Positions 13,480-24,780 of a stretch of DNA of 64,000 nucleotides are shown one piece after another; the first letter of the stretch is position 1, and each line of letters begins with the position of its first letter. The notes under the pieces are model-generated. The model worked only from the letters and a program-made list of their open reading frames with translations, had not been told where the DNA came from and did no database searches. This stretch comes from Triplophysa rosa (taxonomy: Eukaryota; Chordata; Actinopteri; Cypriniformes; Nemacheilidae). The translations under genes and the position numbers were made by a program. The stretch spans positions 30,878,705-30,942,704 of the forward strand of contig NC_079890.1 in assembly GCF_024868665.1 (NCBI RefSeq), in the 5' to 3' direction.

Positions 13480-13700
13480 TGGACAGCCTGCCCCGCCATC
13501 TGCTTAGGTCACCCCCACTCGCCAGGGTCGGCGTCTCAACCCTTGTCTCCCAACCCCCGTTCCTCCCTTCACTCCCTCCCCGCCCCAACAGACAACGGAC
13601 CAGCGCTGAGTGTCTCTCCACACACAATACAGCCAACCTGCCCGAAGGAAGAAGGGTTGGAGGGAGGAGACCGGAGGGTCGTAGAGGACAATGCCCTGTC
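13480..13700. other. GC-rich block in AT-rich intergenic DNA
   Basis: Sharply C-rich on the plus strand (CCCCGCCATC, CACCCCCACTC, CCTCCCCGCCCC) compared with its surroundings. Overlapping open frames in three phases reflect the lack of stop codons in GC-rich DNA and resemble no known protein. Could be a regulatory element or an alternative rbpj promoter. Nothing in the sequence decides. Confidence 0.3.
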
Positions 13701-14366
13701 AGGTGAATGACCGGCACAAGTTAATATACATTACAAAAGACCATCCAGTCATCTTTGCATTTGAGCTTGGCGTTGCAGGCCGTGCTGTTGTATTTTTAGG
13801 CACCTCCTCTCTCTCTTTAAAGCCTGTACACGCGCCCTTCTTCGCGTGGCAAGGCAAGTGTGTGGGCGGGGAGCAATGTCAAGGGAAGGGTGTGTGTGTA
13901 TACAGGCGTGTGTTTGAATGTGTGTGTGTGGAAACTCTCCGCTTTAATGACATCATCTGTTGTTCCCTTTCTTTCTTAATCAGAATGATTTATTATACTG
14001 TTTGGGTGTCTATCTCAACCACATTTGAGGTTAATTAGGACTCCACTCAATTTTTTTAATAACCTACCCATGTAGGTCAGTCTGTCCTTAAATAAGCTTA
14101 TGGCTTGTCACTTGGGTACAGAAATTTCAAGGACACACGGGACATCGATATTTATTGAGTACTGTCAACACATGCCCCACAGGACTGTTCTTCATCTAAA
14201 CACACACACACTTACATCAGTCAATGTTACATTTGCCTCTAATCATTTTTTGCCTATACACATTTTTAAAGATTTTATCATTAATTCCACAGAATGTTCC
14301 CAAAAATCGGTGCAAAAAATGAGGGGTCCACAGATTCTGTTTTAGCAGCTTATCAGTCCTTTACCT

Positions 14367-14636
14367 AAAGTGATAGTTCACCCCAAAATGAAAATGATTT
14401 TATCATTTACTCACCCCCAAGTCATTTCATATCTGTATGACTTTCTTTCTTCTGCAGAACACAAAAGAAGATCATTTGAAAATGATCGGTAACCCAAATT
14501 ACATCGGCCCTCTTGACTTTCACTGCAAAACCATCAAGATATTTCTCTAAATATCTTGAGAAATGTCATATACAGGTTTTATGTGTGTGAATAAATAATG
14601 ACAGAATTTTTATTTTGGGCTGAACTATCCCTTTAA
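14367..14636. repeat. GGGATAGTTCACC palindromic MITE, copy 2
   Basis: Begins AAAGTGATAGTTCACCCC and ends GGGCTGAACTATCCCTTTAA. The first half has the typical CTTTCTTTCTTCTGCAGAAC tract. Confidence 0.8.
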
Positions 14637-15545
14637 GATAATTTCGCCCAACCATAAACGTCTAACTTGCGCAAGCCTTTGTTGTGGGCTTGTTTACAAA
14701 CCACTTATTTGTCTGTGTGATGGGGTGTGTTGATGGGCCAGAGTATAATCTCATTCTAAATCTCTTAATCTTCTCAGTTACCACGTCTGGATGGGTAAAA
14801 CAAGCAAAATGGCCAAATCATCCCCAATCTGGTACTTTTGCCAAAGTCTGCATCCTCCATTCAGAAACGGTCATTTTCTATATAAACACACATCACAAAT
14901 CTGAGGTGTTTGTGTAGATTTTTGTCTTGATTTGATTACTCTTCACTGATCAATGCAATTATAATAGGAGTTCTGACATTATCCTCTGATATACTGTTTA
15001 TGATGACAATAACTCATGATGACAGTAATGAAAAAGTCATGTTTCGGAGAACAAACATTATATGATTTTTCTTGGCAGATGTTTCTTTACTTACGACACT
15101 TTTTATCTCAAACCTACATCACATATCCTCAAAAGACCAAGATAAACTTGTAAAGTTGTCGTGTACACTTCATGCGTTCATGTGCTTACATTTGACGTGT
15201 GTTTTGAAAAAACATCTCCCTTCGTCCCTTTTTGGGGGATGTCAGGGACTTTGTTGCCTGTGCGTTCGTGAACAGACAGCAGGTTGGAAGGTCAAAGGGC
15301 AAAAGGTCAAAGACAGCTGGTAGCACAAACAACAGCCGGTGAATCAGCTGAGCAAGAGAGACAGAGGGAGAATCCTCATAACTGTGACATCTTTATTTGA
15401 ACTTCTTTTATTTGAACTAAATTTGCAAATAAATGTATGGAAGGATGATAATACTTGTTGTGAAAGGTCATGAAAAGGGACTAAAACATGCACTGGAACA
15501 GTAATAAGAAAAAGACTATTCTATTGGGTTTACTGGAAGTACAGC

Positions 15546-15845
15546 ACGGCGGCTGACACAGGACTAAGATGTCGTCACGTTTTCGCTTATTTGCCGAAGG
15601 AGATCAAATTTAACAAACACACTCTGTGGAGCAGTTTGTCCATTTAGGGCTACTGTAGAAACAACATGGCGAATTCCAAGCGGGGAGCCACGGTGTATGT
15701 AAATAAAAATAGCTCATTCTAAAAACATAATAAAAATATAACGCTTCATTATCTAAGGTCTTTATACACCTCTGAAGACATGGTTATGTATGTTATTTTG
15801 CATTTCTGTCAATAGATCCCCCCAAAAATTACACACAGCACATTT
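15546..15845 (+). repeat. Dispersed fish MITE (GGCTGACACAGGACTAAGATG family), copy 1, 5'-truncated
   Basis: Shares a near-continuous 300-bp match with 17750-18050: GGCTGACACAG-ACTAAGATG, then ATGGCGAATTCCA, CACGGTGTAT, GGTCTTTATACA, CTCTGAAGACAT and a final AAAAATTACA. Lacks the palindromic 5' end seen in the second copy. The open frame in this part is repeat sequence. Confidence 0.7.
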
Positions 15846-17315
15846 AAGCTTTTGAACCTGCAACATTTGTCGCTGTATCTCCTAAACGTAAATATTTGAT
15901 AACATATTTGCCAATAAACCAAATGTTTCTTTGTCTAATGCACATACAGTGCAGATTTAATGAAAAAGCTACACATTCTGTACAGAAACAGCATGAAACA
16001 TGACTGTATCCAGTTTTCCCTTCCAAAACGAAAGATTCCCTTCCATTAAAGCTGTTCTGCATATCTACAGCTGAATTTTGTTTTTAAGTGGAGGTTAGCT
16101 CATACGTGAAGTACAGTAGCTCTCACATGTGTCTGCACTTATGAAGACAATAGACATGTTATAATGTCTTCCTCGCTAAACAATGATCTCATTATCCAAA
16201 ACCAGCGGCATGTGGAGTTCAACTGTCCACAGTGCATTGAGCCTTATTGAGCTCTCGTATTCTTCCTGAACGAAAACATAAGAAAAAAAATCTCCTAAAT
16301 CTTTCCACTTTTATGAAGTTTATGAAGAAGAAAGAGATAGAGAGAGGGGAGGGGGATTAGGAGGGGGTCTCTTAACCATAACATGGAAAGAGTGAGGTTG
16401 ACATGTTGTATCGCGCCAAGTTTTGATGCAGCCTGTTTGTTTTCCAGTATCTTGATTCTATTTTACATTTTCTCTGTCTCCCTGGATCCACTTAGCGCTC
16501 ACTTTCTGTATCGGCTCTCATTTTGTCTAGCTGGGGAGAATCTGAAATAGAATAACTTTGCCTAATCAAGTTGTGAGATTGAAAACATCCTAGATTGCAT
16601 CACATCGTGCATGTTATGTGCCAGCCGAATGCTTGTTACATTCAGTGGACCGACTAAAAATATCTACCTCGCTTTATTTTATTCGCTTTTCTACAACGCA
16701 CACACACAGGTAGCTGAATCGGTGTCAGTCTGGTGCCAGTGTTGCAGGAAGAGGTCCAGGAGACATCCGGGCACCAAGCCAACAGTCACCTCACACTTAA
16801 TATACAAACAGACACACACTCAGCCTCTGCTGTCCCAATAGACAGTGTGCTCTCAGATAAGCACACACAAAACAATCTTTGTAATTAAAGTTTAGAGTTA
16901 AACATGTGTGATTAGAAAGAAGAATAATGGGCTTTGTTCTAAATAGAATACTAGATTACTACTCCATACTGGGCAGCATAGGCTATACACTGTACACGGA
17001 GTATGTAAAATGCTTTTACATGTGAGCTCATTGAAGTGTGTTTGCATTAACAAATGTTGTCCAGTAATCCACTTGTAAATAAAAACGTTTGTGAAGATGT
17101 TTAGACTTTTGGCAGTTCAATCAAATCATTCACACGAAATCATGACTGATATCACACATTATTAGTCTGGAAATGGAAAGTCGAGCACAATGCATTATGG
17201 GAAGCTCTGTACAGTATACGTCTTCACATGTCTGACAAATGTAACGAGTCACTCGTGTATACACAAAAATAATATACAGTACTAGCCACACAATACCACA
17301 GAATAAGTATGCTAT

Positions 17316-17626
17316 TAAAGGGATAGTTCACCCAAAAACTCAACAAAGGCAAATGATGAAAAGTCTTTTATTATTTACTCACCCTCATGTCATTCCAAAC
17401 CTGTATGACTTTATTTCTTCTGCAGAACAAAAAAAATAAGATATTTTAAGAAGGTTGGTAATCAAACAACATTAGTTGACTTCCGTTGTATGGACACAAA
17501 ACCACCAAGATATTTTTCAAAATATCTTCTTTTTGTTTCATAGAAAAGTCAAAGACAGGTTTCGAACAACACGAGGGTGAGCAAATGCTGACAGAATTTT
17601 CATTTTTGGATGAACTATCCATTTAA
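17316..17626. repeat. GGGATAGTTCACC palindromic MITE, copy 3
   Basis: Begins TTAAAGGGATAGTTCACCC and ends GGATGAACTATCCATTTAA. Both terminal inverted arms are preserved, with TTAA at each outer edge. Directly abuts the next repeat. Confidence 0.85.
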
Positions 17627-17628
17627 AG

Positions 17629-18050
17629 GTCCAGTGTATGAAATTTAGCGACATCTAGCAGTGACGTTGCGAATTGCAACCAGAGCCGTTGGTTGCAATT
17701 CGCAAGGTCACTGCTAGATGTCGCTAAATTTCACCCCTCCTTTCGAAGCCCTACGGTGGCTGACACAGAACTAAGATGTCGCTTATTTGCCGAAGGAGAT
17801 ATAGCGTATTTGCGAAGCACGCTCTGTAGAGCAGTTTGTCCGTTAAGGGCAACTAAGAAACTACATGGCGAATTCCATGTAAGGGGACCCACGGTGTATA
17901 TGTGGATAGAAATGGCTCATTCTAAGACAATAAAAACATAACACTTTATTATGTAAGGTCTTTATACATCTCTGAAGACATAGTTTGTATATTATGTTGC
18001 ATCTCTGTCAATAGACCCACCAAAAAATTACAAACAGTAGCCTACCTTTA
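17629..18050 (+). repeat. Dispersed fish MITE (GGCTGACACAG family), copy 2, with palindromic head
   Basis: Starts GGTCCAGTGTATGAAATTTA. The first about 95 bp fold on themselves: GCGACATCTAGCAGTGACG near 17649 is mirrored by GTCACTGCTAGATGTCGC near 17708, with TTGCGAATTGCAACC and GGTTGCAATTCGCAA as inner arms. The remainder matches 15546-15845. Any open frame here is a repeat shadow. Confidence 0.75.
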
Positions 18051-19317
18051 AGTAAGAAGCTGCACGTTTATTCCATGAATTTGTATTTCTAGTTTAGTTC
18101 TATTGTTTGGTCATTATTTTAAATTTGTGGTCACTCTCTATAGACTCACAGGGAGAAAGAAAGAGTAAGATGTAATAAGAACTGCATTGTGTTGTCACCT
18201 TTTGGCTCTTCCTCTTTTGTTTAGCATTTGGCTCACCTCTGCACCAGGCCAGACTTCATCCCCGTTCCTTGGCGAATCATGCCAGTGGATTACAGCAGAT
18301 AAACAGATTGGAAAAGCTCTCCTGTGCTATTCCGCAACTAGAGCTCACATTACAGTGCCAGATCTCTCAGCCAAGCATCTCTCCTTCCTCCATTCTCCAC
18401 AAGTTTACATGGGCAAAGCTCTCTCTCCCCTGAACAACTAAAAAGATTACCCAAGTACACTTATTCTCTGTTATTTTAACTGCACTCCCATTCGGACCCG
18501 ATTCATCCAAATATTGTTGAAAGAAAGGATAACAAATAAAGTGGTACTGCTGTGTAAATTCTCTGCGTGCCCACAGATTTTTTTGAACATCTCATAAAAC
18601 GTGCCTGCGAGTGGTTGTAAAAAATGTTTTCTTCGCACAGTTTGTTATGGTTTGGCCTAGCTGTGCTGAACACGAAAGTATGCAGCATTCTGTTTGAATT
18701 AGGTTAACCCGTTTGACATCTCTGTTTATTTTATATTGTAAATGAAATATGTATGTGTAAAGGCTAAACTGCAGTGATGTTACAAGCATTTAGCTCAGCG
18801 AGTAATACATTATATAACATTATAACCCATGTGATCATTCACACGTAAACCACTTTGATAACAAACTCCCTGTAATTCATCTTAATTTAGATCTATTTCA
18901 GATGCCACACTTCATCCTTCTTTCTCTCTCGTCCCGTCCTTCCTCCACGCCGCACAGTAAACCAACGAGATGTCTCCAAACCAGAGATGACATCACTTAC
19001 CCCGCAGCCTCCCTCCATTTTCTCAAACAAAGACCAGTCCAAACCCAGAACTATAATTACAGTTTTAATCTGAAGGCTGCCAGAGGCTGTATAGACCTCG
19101 GGTTTGGGATTCATCCAGCCTCGCAAACACAAACTTCCAGTTTGGACCGCAAAGGCTGAGCACAGGAGAATGGTCAGTCTTTGAAACCTGCACTAAGAAG
19201 CTGGTCTGAAAAGCTTGTATGTTGCCCTCTTCAGAGAAAAAGTACAAAACTGTTCATTCAACATGGTTTCAGATTCCTAATGTGAATTAAAATCATTCAA
19301 TTTAAAAAACAAAAATC

Positions 19318-19495
19318 TTTAAAGTGATAGTTCGCCAAAAATGTTTAATTCTGTCATCATTAGCTCACCCTCTGGTTATTTCAAACGTTTATGACTTTCT
19401 TTCTTCTGTAGAACACAAAATAAGATATTTTGAAGAAAGTTGGTAACCGAACAGCGCCGACACCCAATCACATCTATTGTATGGACATTCAGAAA
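19318..19495 (+). repeat. GGGATAGTTCACC palindromic MITE, copy 4, left half only
   Basis: Starts TTTAAAGTGATAGTTCGCC and runs through the TTTCTTCTGTAGAACAC tract and the TTGGTAACCGAACAGCG tract. The mirrored right half is absent. Confidence 0.7.
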
Positions 19496-22489
19496 AACAG
19501 AATAATTTTGAAATGGTCTCTTATTTTTTCCGCAGCTGTATATAGAAAATATACAGAATTCATGTGTTATGAAATGATCTGAAACAACGGAATCAATTAC
19601 ATTTTTTTAACCACCACTGATTCTTCGGTTTCATGTGACCCTGAGACAGGAAAAACGTTGCTTCTGCCTTATCGACAATTTTGCAAATATATTTAATCTT
19701 TTATTTCAAATGGCTTTAGTCCTAAAAATTCAGTTCCATCATTAATAACACAAATCTACAGGAAAAACCTAGTCGCAAGCATAATTCAGGTTTTTCCCTG
19801 ACCACTATGCAGCTTTTTTCTGTTACTATGAAGGTTAATTTCTCAAGGGAAAACCTCAGATGCGAGCACCATATGAGGGGTTCTTCTAAGGTCTAGCGAG
19901 CCAGCAGTGGACAGCTCTGTGTTCCATTACTTGTTCCAAAGTTCCACTTCTTTTCCCAGAGTACCCTGTCCCTGCCAGGCCATATATTGTACTGTCATCT
20001 ATTACACACTAATGAAAAGAAGTCAAAGACAGTGGTTGTGTGTATGTTCCTGTACACATTCACATACATTTATAGGCACTTTGCTGGTCATCGTATGCAG
20101 GTCACTTTTCAAATAGCTTGTCGACTCACATATCTCCATTATACTGAAATAATACATCGGATTCCATTGCTCAAGCTTTTACACAAACAGGATTTGTGCG
20201 GTTTGAATATTTACTTTTGACCGCGCATTGTGACAGGATCATTTGTTCAAACAAAACAAGCTTATCATGCTCAGTAACTCCACAACCGACCAATAAAAAC
20301 ATATCGTTGTCCAAGGCTGAATTTTTCTATTGAATGAGAACCCAAAAATGTTTAATGGGGGTCAAAATCTTTTCCTGTCTACCACTGCTGTGCTTATTAA
20401 TAAAAATCATTCATTCAACTAAAAATATTTATTAATGTACACTCAATTCGTATAGTGATTGATTCTTTTTCTACTATGTCTAAATCTTTTGATGTATCGC
20501 CAGTTTACATTTAGTATGTACTGTAGCTCTTGAGGCCAAGGTTGCAAATCCTTGCCATAAATTGTAAATAAAATGAAAAAAAATGATTGTGAAATATAGA
20601 GTAGAGAGGAAGTATTTTCATAACTGAAATAGTCAGGTATTTATAGAAATGATGAATACTTTGTTTTGAATAATATTAACAAATCTTAGGGCCCATATTA
20701 AACGTCCTATTTAACTGACCGGCATTGGGAGTGGCATTCAAGCTAATCATTTTTTAAAGAGACATTTCATTTGAATGGTCCTCTTCTCCTTTATTCTTGT
20801 ATAGATATGTGATACGAAACTGCATACCAACTTTTGAAAGCTGACAATCAATGGAATACTGTAAGAAGAATGTAACAGATGTATCTCTTTTTCTAAATTC
20901 ATTGTCCATGTAAGAATGCACTATGACTCATTACCGCTTTATTTATCCCAACATTGATTTATAGCTGTAACAAGAAAAACACTTGAGTCAAACAGTGACT
21001 AAAGACTCTTAAACAAAAAGAGCTATACACTATGGCCTATATGACTCAATGAAATTCCAAAACCGTTTTAAAGGTGATGTGTGTGACTTCTGCCTCATAG
21101 AGACACCAAACAAACAAACAAACAAAAAAAAGAATGACTGTTTCCAAACAACTTTCACTATCCTTAATCTACCATTGGACGGACAAACAGAAAATCCTGC
21201 TGTAACTCACGCTAATGGTTGAGCCAATCTGGTCCTCTCAGGACGCTTAGTGCCACAGCTAATCTAAAAAAATATTTATGAAACATCTCCAAACATCCAG
21301 TACTTATATACACTTCGAAATGACAAACAGAAGTGAGTGACCCCAGAATCACTGCAGAAAAAGACAGCAACAACAGCTTTTCTCCACGGTCCAGCACAAT
21401 TTGTAAACATCTCCAAACACACACATACTCCCCAATAGCTCTCCATTAATGAGTCACACATTTGTTTGCCTCGCGGAAGATATCCCTCCTGTCCTCGAAA
21501 AGCCTCTTCAAGTCTGATCTGTGCCATCAGAACTAGCAAGGCCTCCCTCCCAAAGCTCATTTTACCAGATATCGCCAAATCCTTATGCTATCTGTTTCCA
21601 CAAGACTTCTTCAGCCTGGTAACCCAAGAGTAAAACTACTGGTGCAATTATATTGTTCAGAGAGTAATATCATTGGGGAAGAATTTGAGAAGTGTGTAAT
21701 AGCTATGTGGGTACATGTGCTTACTTGAGGAGAAAGAAGTACATAGAGACATTTAATAGAACTGCATCACGTGTGCATGCGTGGAAAACAAATAAACAAG
21801 CTATTATTTATTGAGTTATTGAACAAGCAAACAGATTATAAATAAATGAATGGCCTCTTCGAACAAAAATCAAAGAGCATTCAATATGATTCATCGCAGC
21901 TGTTGAAGATTATTAAACTTCAGTAACACATTCCAACGGTAAAAACATGTCATATAACCTCTGGCTTTCATTAGAAAAACTTGCTTTCGTTTTCACCAGA
22001 CCATTGATCACATACTTTGTGTCTTAATGAAAAACAAACGCCAGCCGCACATATCTACCCTGTCCATCTGATTTCGGGTTTGTCTTGCGCTTATTCTTGC
22101 CGATGGAAATCATTTCTGCCATTTCCCAACAGCTTTGGCTGGAGGGTCAGTCCCCATCCCACTGATAAGTGAAAAGTGTAAAAGAGGCTTCAAGATTATT
22201 TGTCTCTAGAGTTTATATCAGCGGTACAATCTGTGGACAGCTGTACATAAGTGCCTTAACAGAGACAGTGACTTGTGAAACAGCCATCTGACTCCTGCTG
22301 GGAGCGCTTAACTCTTTCACCGCTAAATCAGATAAAAAGCTGAACCATTTTAGCCCTTTAGAAAGATGAAAGCACAAATGCTCAACAAGTCATTAGAAGA
22401 TACAGAAATACTTTTTGTGAGGTAATTTCATCGCTTTGTGTTCAGATGCATGTCTGATAACTTCAGGAATGTTGGTCTCTGAACCGTTG

Positions 22490-22680
22490 GTTACGTTTTT
22501 GTCATTTCCCCGTGGCGGCAGCCTCCGCTCTCATCCAAGGCCTCGTCGCCGGTACAGGAATCTGGAAAACACTGCACGAGGAATGATAGGAATTTTGCGC
22601 TTCTCTCAGTCTCCCCGTTTTCCTCTCTTCGCTTCAGGTCGTCCGCACGGCCGGGGCCCTTAAGGTTTTCCTTTTGTTTT
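22490..22680. other. GC-rich block upstream of rbpj
   Basis: CG-containing block (CCCGTGGCGGCAGCC, CTCGTCGCCGGTAC, GCACGGCCGGGGCCC) in AT-rich DNA. A 127-codon minus-strand open frame (22491-22874) runs through it with no recognisable domain. Possible regulatory element. No function can be assigned. Confidence 0.3.
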
Positions 22681-23100
22681 TTTTGAACGGTGACCAACAA
22701 TAACAACATCCCATAAACAATGGAGTTGGTTGAGTTGATGGAGGTGGGGGTGATGAAGTGTTTCTGCATTTGGCAGCTGCTGCACTGGCAGGCTCTCTGC
22801 TGAGGGTTTGTAATGTGCTCTTTGTGGTGGTGAGGAGATATTATGTCAGTCCTTTGATATGCAGCAGGTCTCACGGGACGGACTACTCTGCATCCTTTAG
22901 TAAACCCCCTTATGCTTTTTCTTTCTCTTTTCCTTCCTCGCCTGCATTAATTCTAACTGGAAAAATGTCATTGACAAATCTCCACGTGCAACTTAAGTAC
23001 AGTGTAAGACATTTCCTTGACACATGCTGTATGTATCTATTAACACCTAAATAAAGTAATGCAAAGTTCATACAGTTTTCCTGGTGCACTTATTTGCACA

Positions 23101-23386
23101 TCATTTACTCACCCTCTTGTCATTTCAAACCTGTATGACTTTCTCTCTTCCGCAGAACACAAAAGAAGATATTTTGAAGAATATTGTTAACCAAACAGTG
23201 ATGGCACCCATTGACTTACATTGGTTTTGTGTCTATACAATAGAAGTGCTGCCGTTGTTCGGTTACCAAATTTCTTCAAAATATCTTCTTTTGTGCATGA
23301 TGAAAGTCAGGGATACAGGTTTGAAATGACGAGGGAGAGTAAATGATGAAAGAATTTTCATTTTTGGGTGAACTATCATGTTAAGT
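23101..23386. repeat. GGGATAGTTCACC palindromic MITE, copy 5
   Basis: The left terminus is lost, so it starts at TCATTTACTCACCCTC. The mirrored right half is complete to GGGTGAACTATC. The plus-strand frame at 23084-23329 lies inside it and is not a gene. Confidence 0.8.
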
Positions 23387-23388
23387 GC

Positions 23389-23802
23389 ACTGTAAAACTT
23401 TGCTGTAGTTTTTGCAGCAGGTTTGCCAGTAATTTACTGTAGATTTAATTGCTACTTAATATACTTTCCAATTAGTACTGTTTTCAATTACTTGAATCAA
23501 AATTAAAACTTTGACTTTTGAAATTTAAAATGAGCAAGAGACTGGCATTAGCACAGCAACACCTGCAAAAAATGACGTTCTTCCTGAGAATTTTTCTCTT
23601 GTTTACTGTAAAAATATTTAAAACTTCTTAAATTATGATACATTTACATAACAAGAAAAGTGACCCAAGAAATAAAATCTTGTTTTATGAAAGAAAAATG
23701 TATAAACTAGGTAAAAGTTTATGCTTAAAACAAAATTGTACATTAAATCTACAGTAAGTTACTGGCAAACCTGCTGCGAAATTACAGCAAAGTTTTACAG
23801 TG
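23389..23802. repeat. MITE with CACTGTAAAACTTTGCTGTA ends
   Basis: The left arm CACTGTAAAACTTTGCTGTA followed by GCAGCAGGTTTGCCAGTAA is mirrored by TTACTGGCAAACCTGCTGC and CAGCAAAGTTTTACAGTG at the right end. About 414 bp, AT-rich core, no protein. It abuts the previous MITE. Confidence 0.75.
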
Positions 23803-24626
23803 TGTCCAAAAATCGTATGGGGAAAATTATGCACTGAAAACTGTTTTAGTGTTTGAGCTTTTGCATAATATTTTTTAATAAAGACCACATCCTTAACTTC
23901 AGGTTTAGTCTGTGTTGACCTTATTCACTGGACCCTCGCACACAAAGCACTTCAGTAAAAAAAGGGGCAGGGTTTGGGCTTCGATGCACAGGTGCTGGCC
24001 CAGTCCTGTTGCCATGACAACCAGACTGGTTAGTTGGCACAGCATTCTGGTTGAGGTGTGCTGCTCTCAGGTTACAGATTTCGTTTAGCAACTTTTGAGG
24101 GCCAAAGGCCTCGTCCAACTGTCAGAGCCAAAATAACACAGGAAATCTAATCAAGATCAGGTAAGAGCAACAAAGATATTACAAAAGCAGAACTGAGTTT
24201 ACATGATGTTACAATAAAGTAAAAATGTATTATAAACAGAGGTCTCCAATGTACAAACAGGGCGACTAATAGCTGTGGTGTAAGATATATTTGAAACGTT
24301 TCGCACTTGTGTAAGCAACAGGAATGTAAACACAGAGCATGCCCAATTGTCTCATGCTATGACCCTGTTATAGCTATTATGAATATTTTCAACCATATTG
24401 TTACCACTGTTCACAGGGCCCACTGTTCTAAAACGTGATGTGCGCCATCTAGTGGACAATATTAGTACAATACATATAAACAGTGGGAAGATTTCAAAAT
24501 GCATTTTTATTATCCATAAATACATAACATTTAATAAACACAAAAATGTTAAGTGCTGACTGATTAAATAAGCATGAAGATTTTTTTATTTTGTTGATGA
24601 ACTTTTCTCGCTTTAATCATTATACT

Positions 24627-24632
24627 TTTATT
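24627..24632 (-). terminator. smim20: Candidate poly(A) signal of smim20
   Basis: AATAAA on the minus strand about 150 nt beyond the smim20 stop codon. It is the first canonical signal downstream. Cleavage site unknown. Confidence 0.45.
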
Positions 24633-24780
24633 CAACGCACACAACTTAGTGTATGGTAGTTATTGTAATAGGGAGTTATTGTTTGCATGTGTCATGCAAA
24701 ATATTTCCCCCGCAGTGAATGACATGTGAATCCTCACATTTTCATTGATCCAGTTTCCATCTATACATGTATTACTGGTA

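Larger units (their letters stand above)
6911..24626. other. Intergenic region between rbpj and smim20
   Basis: About 18 kb without a gene I can recognise on either strand. Open frames are short, lack paired splice sites with family similarity, and are explained by chance or repeats. The region holds MITE copies (14367, 15546, 17316, 17629, 19318, 23101, 23389), a 60-bp direct repeat (10851 and 11203) and GC-rich islands near 13480-13700 and 22490-22680. As the upstream flank of a developmental regulator it may hold rbpj enhancers, but conservation cannot be judged from one sequence. Confidence 0.6.

Noticed and set aside
13315..13710. 131-codon plus-strand frame and overlapping frames on both strands
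   Set aside because: Several phases are open at once, which is typical of a GC-rich non-coding block. No similarity recognised.
22491..22874. 127-codon minus-strand open frame
   Set aside because: GC-rich stretch with few stops, no domain, no convincing start context or splice partner.
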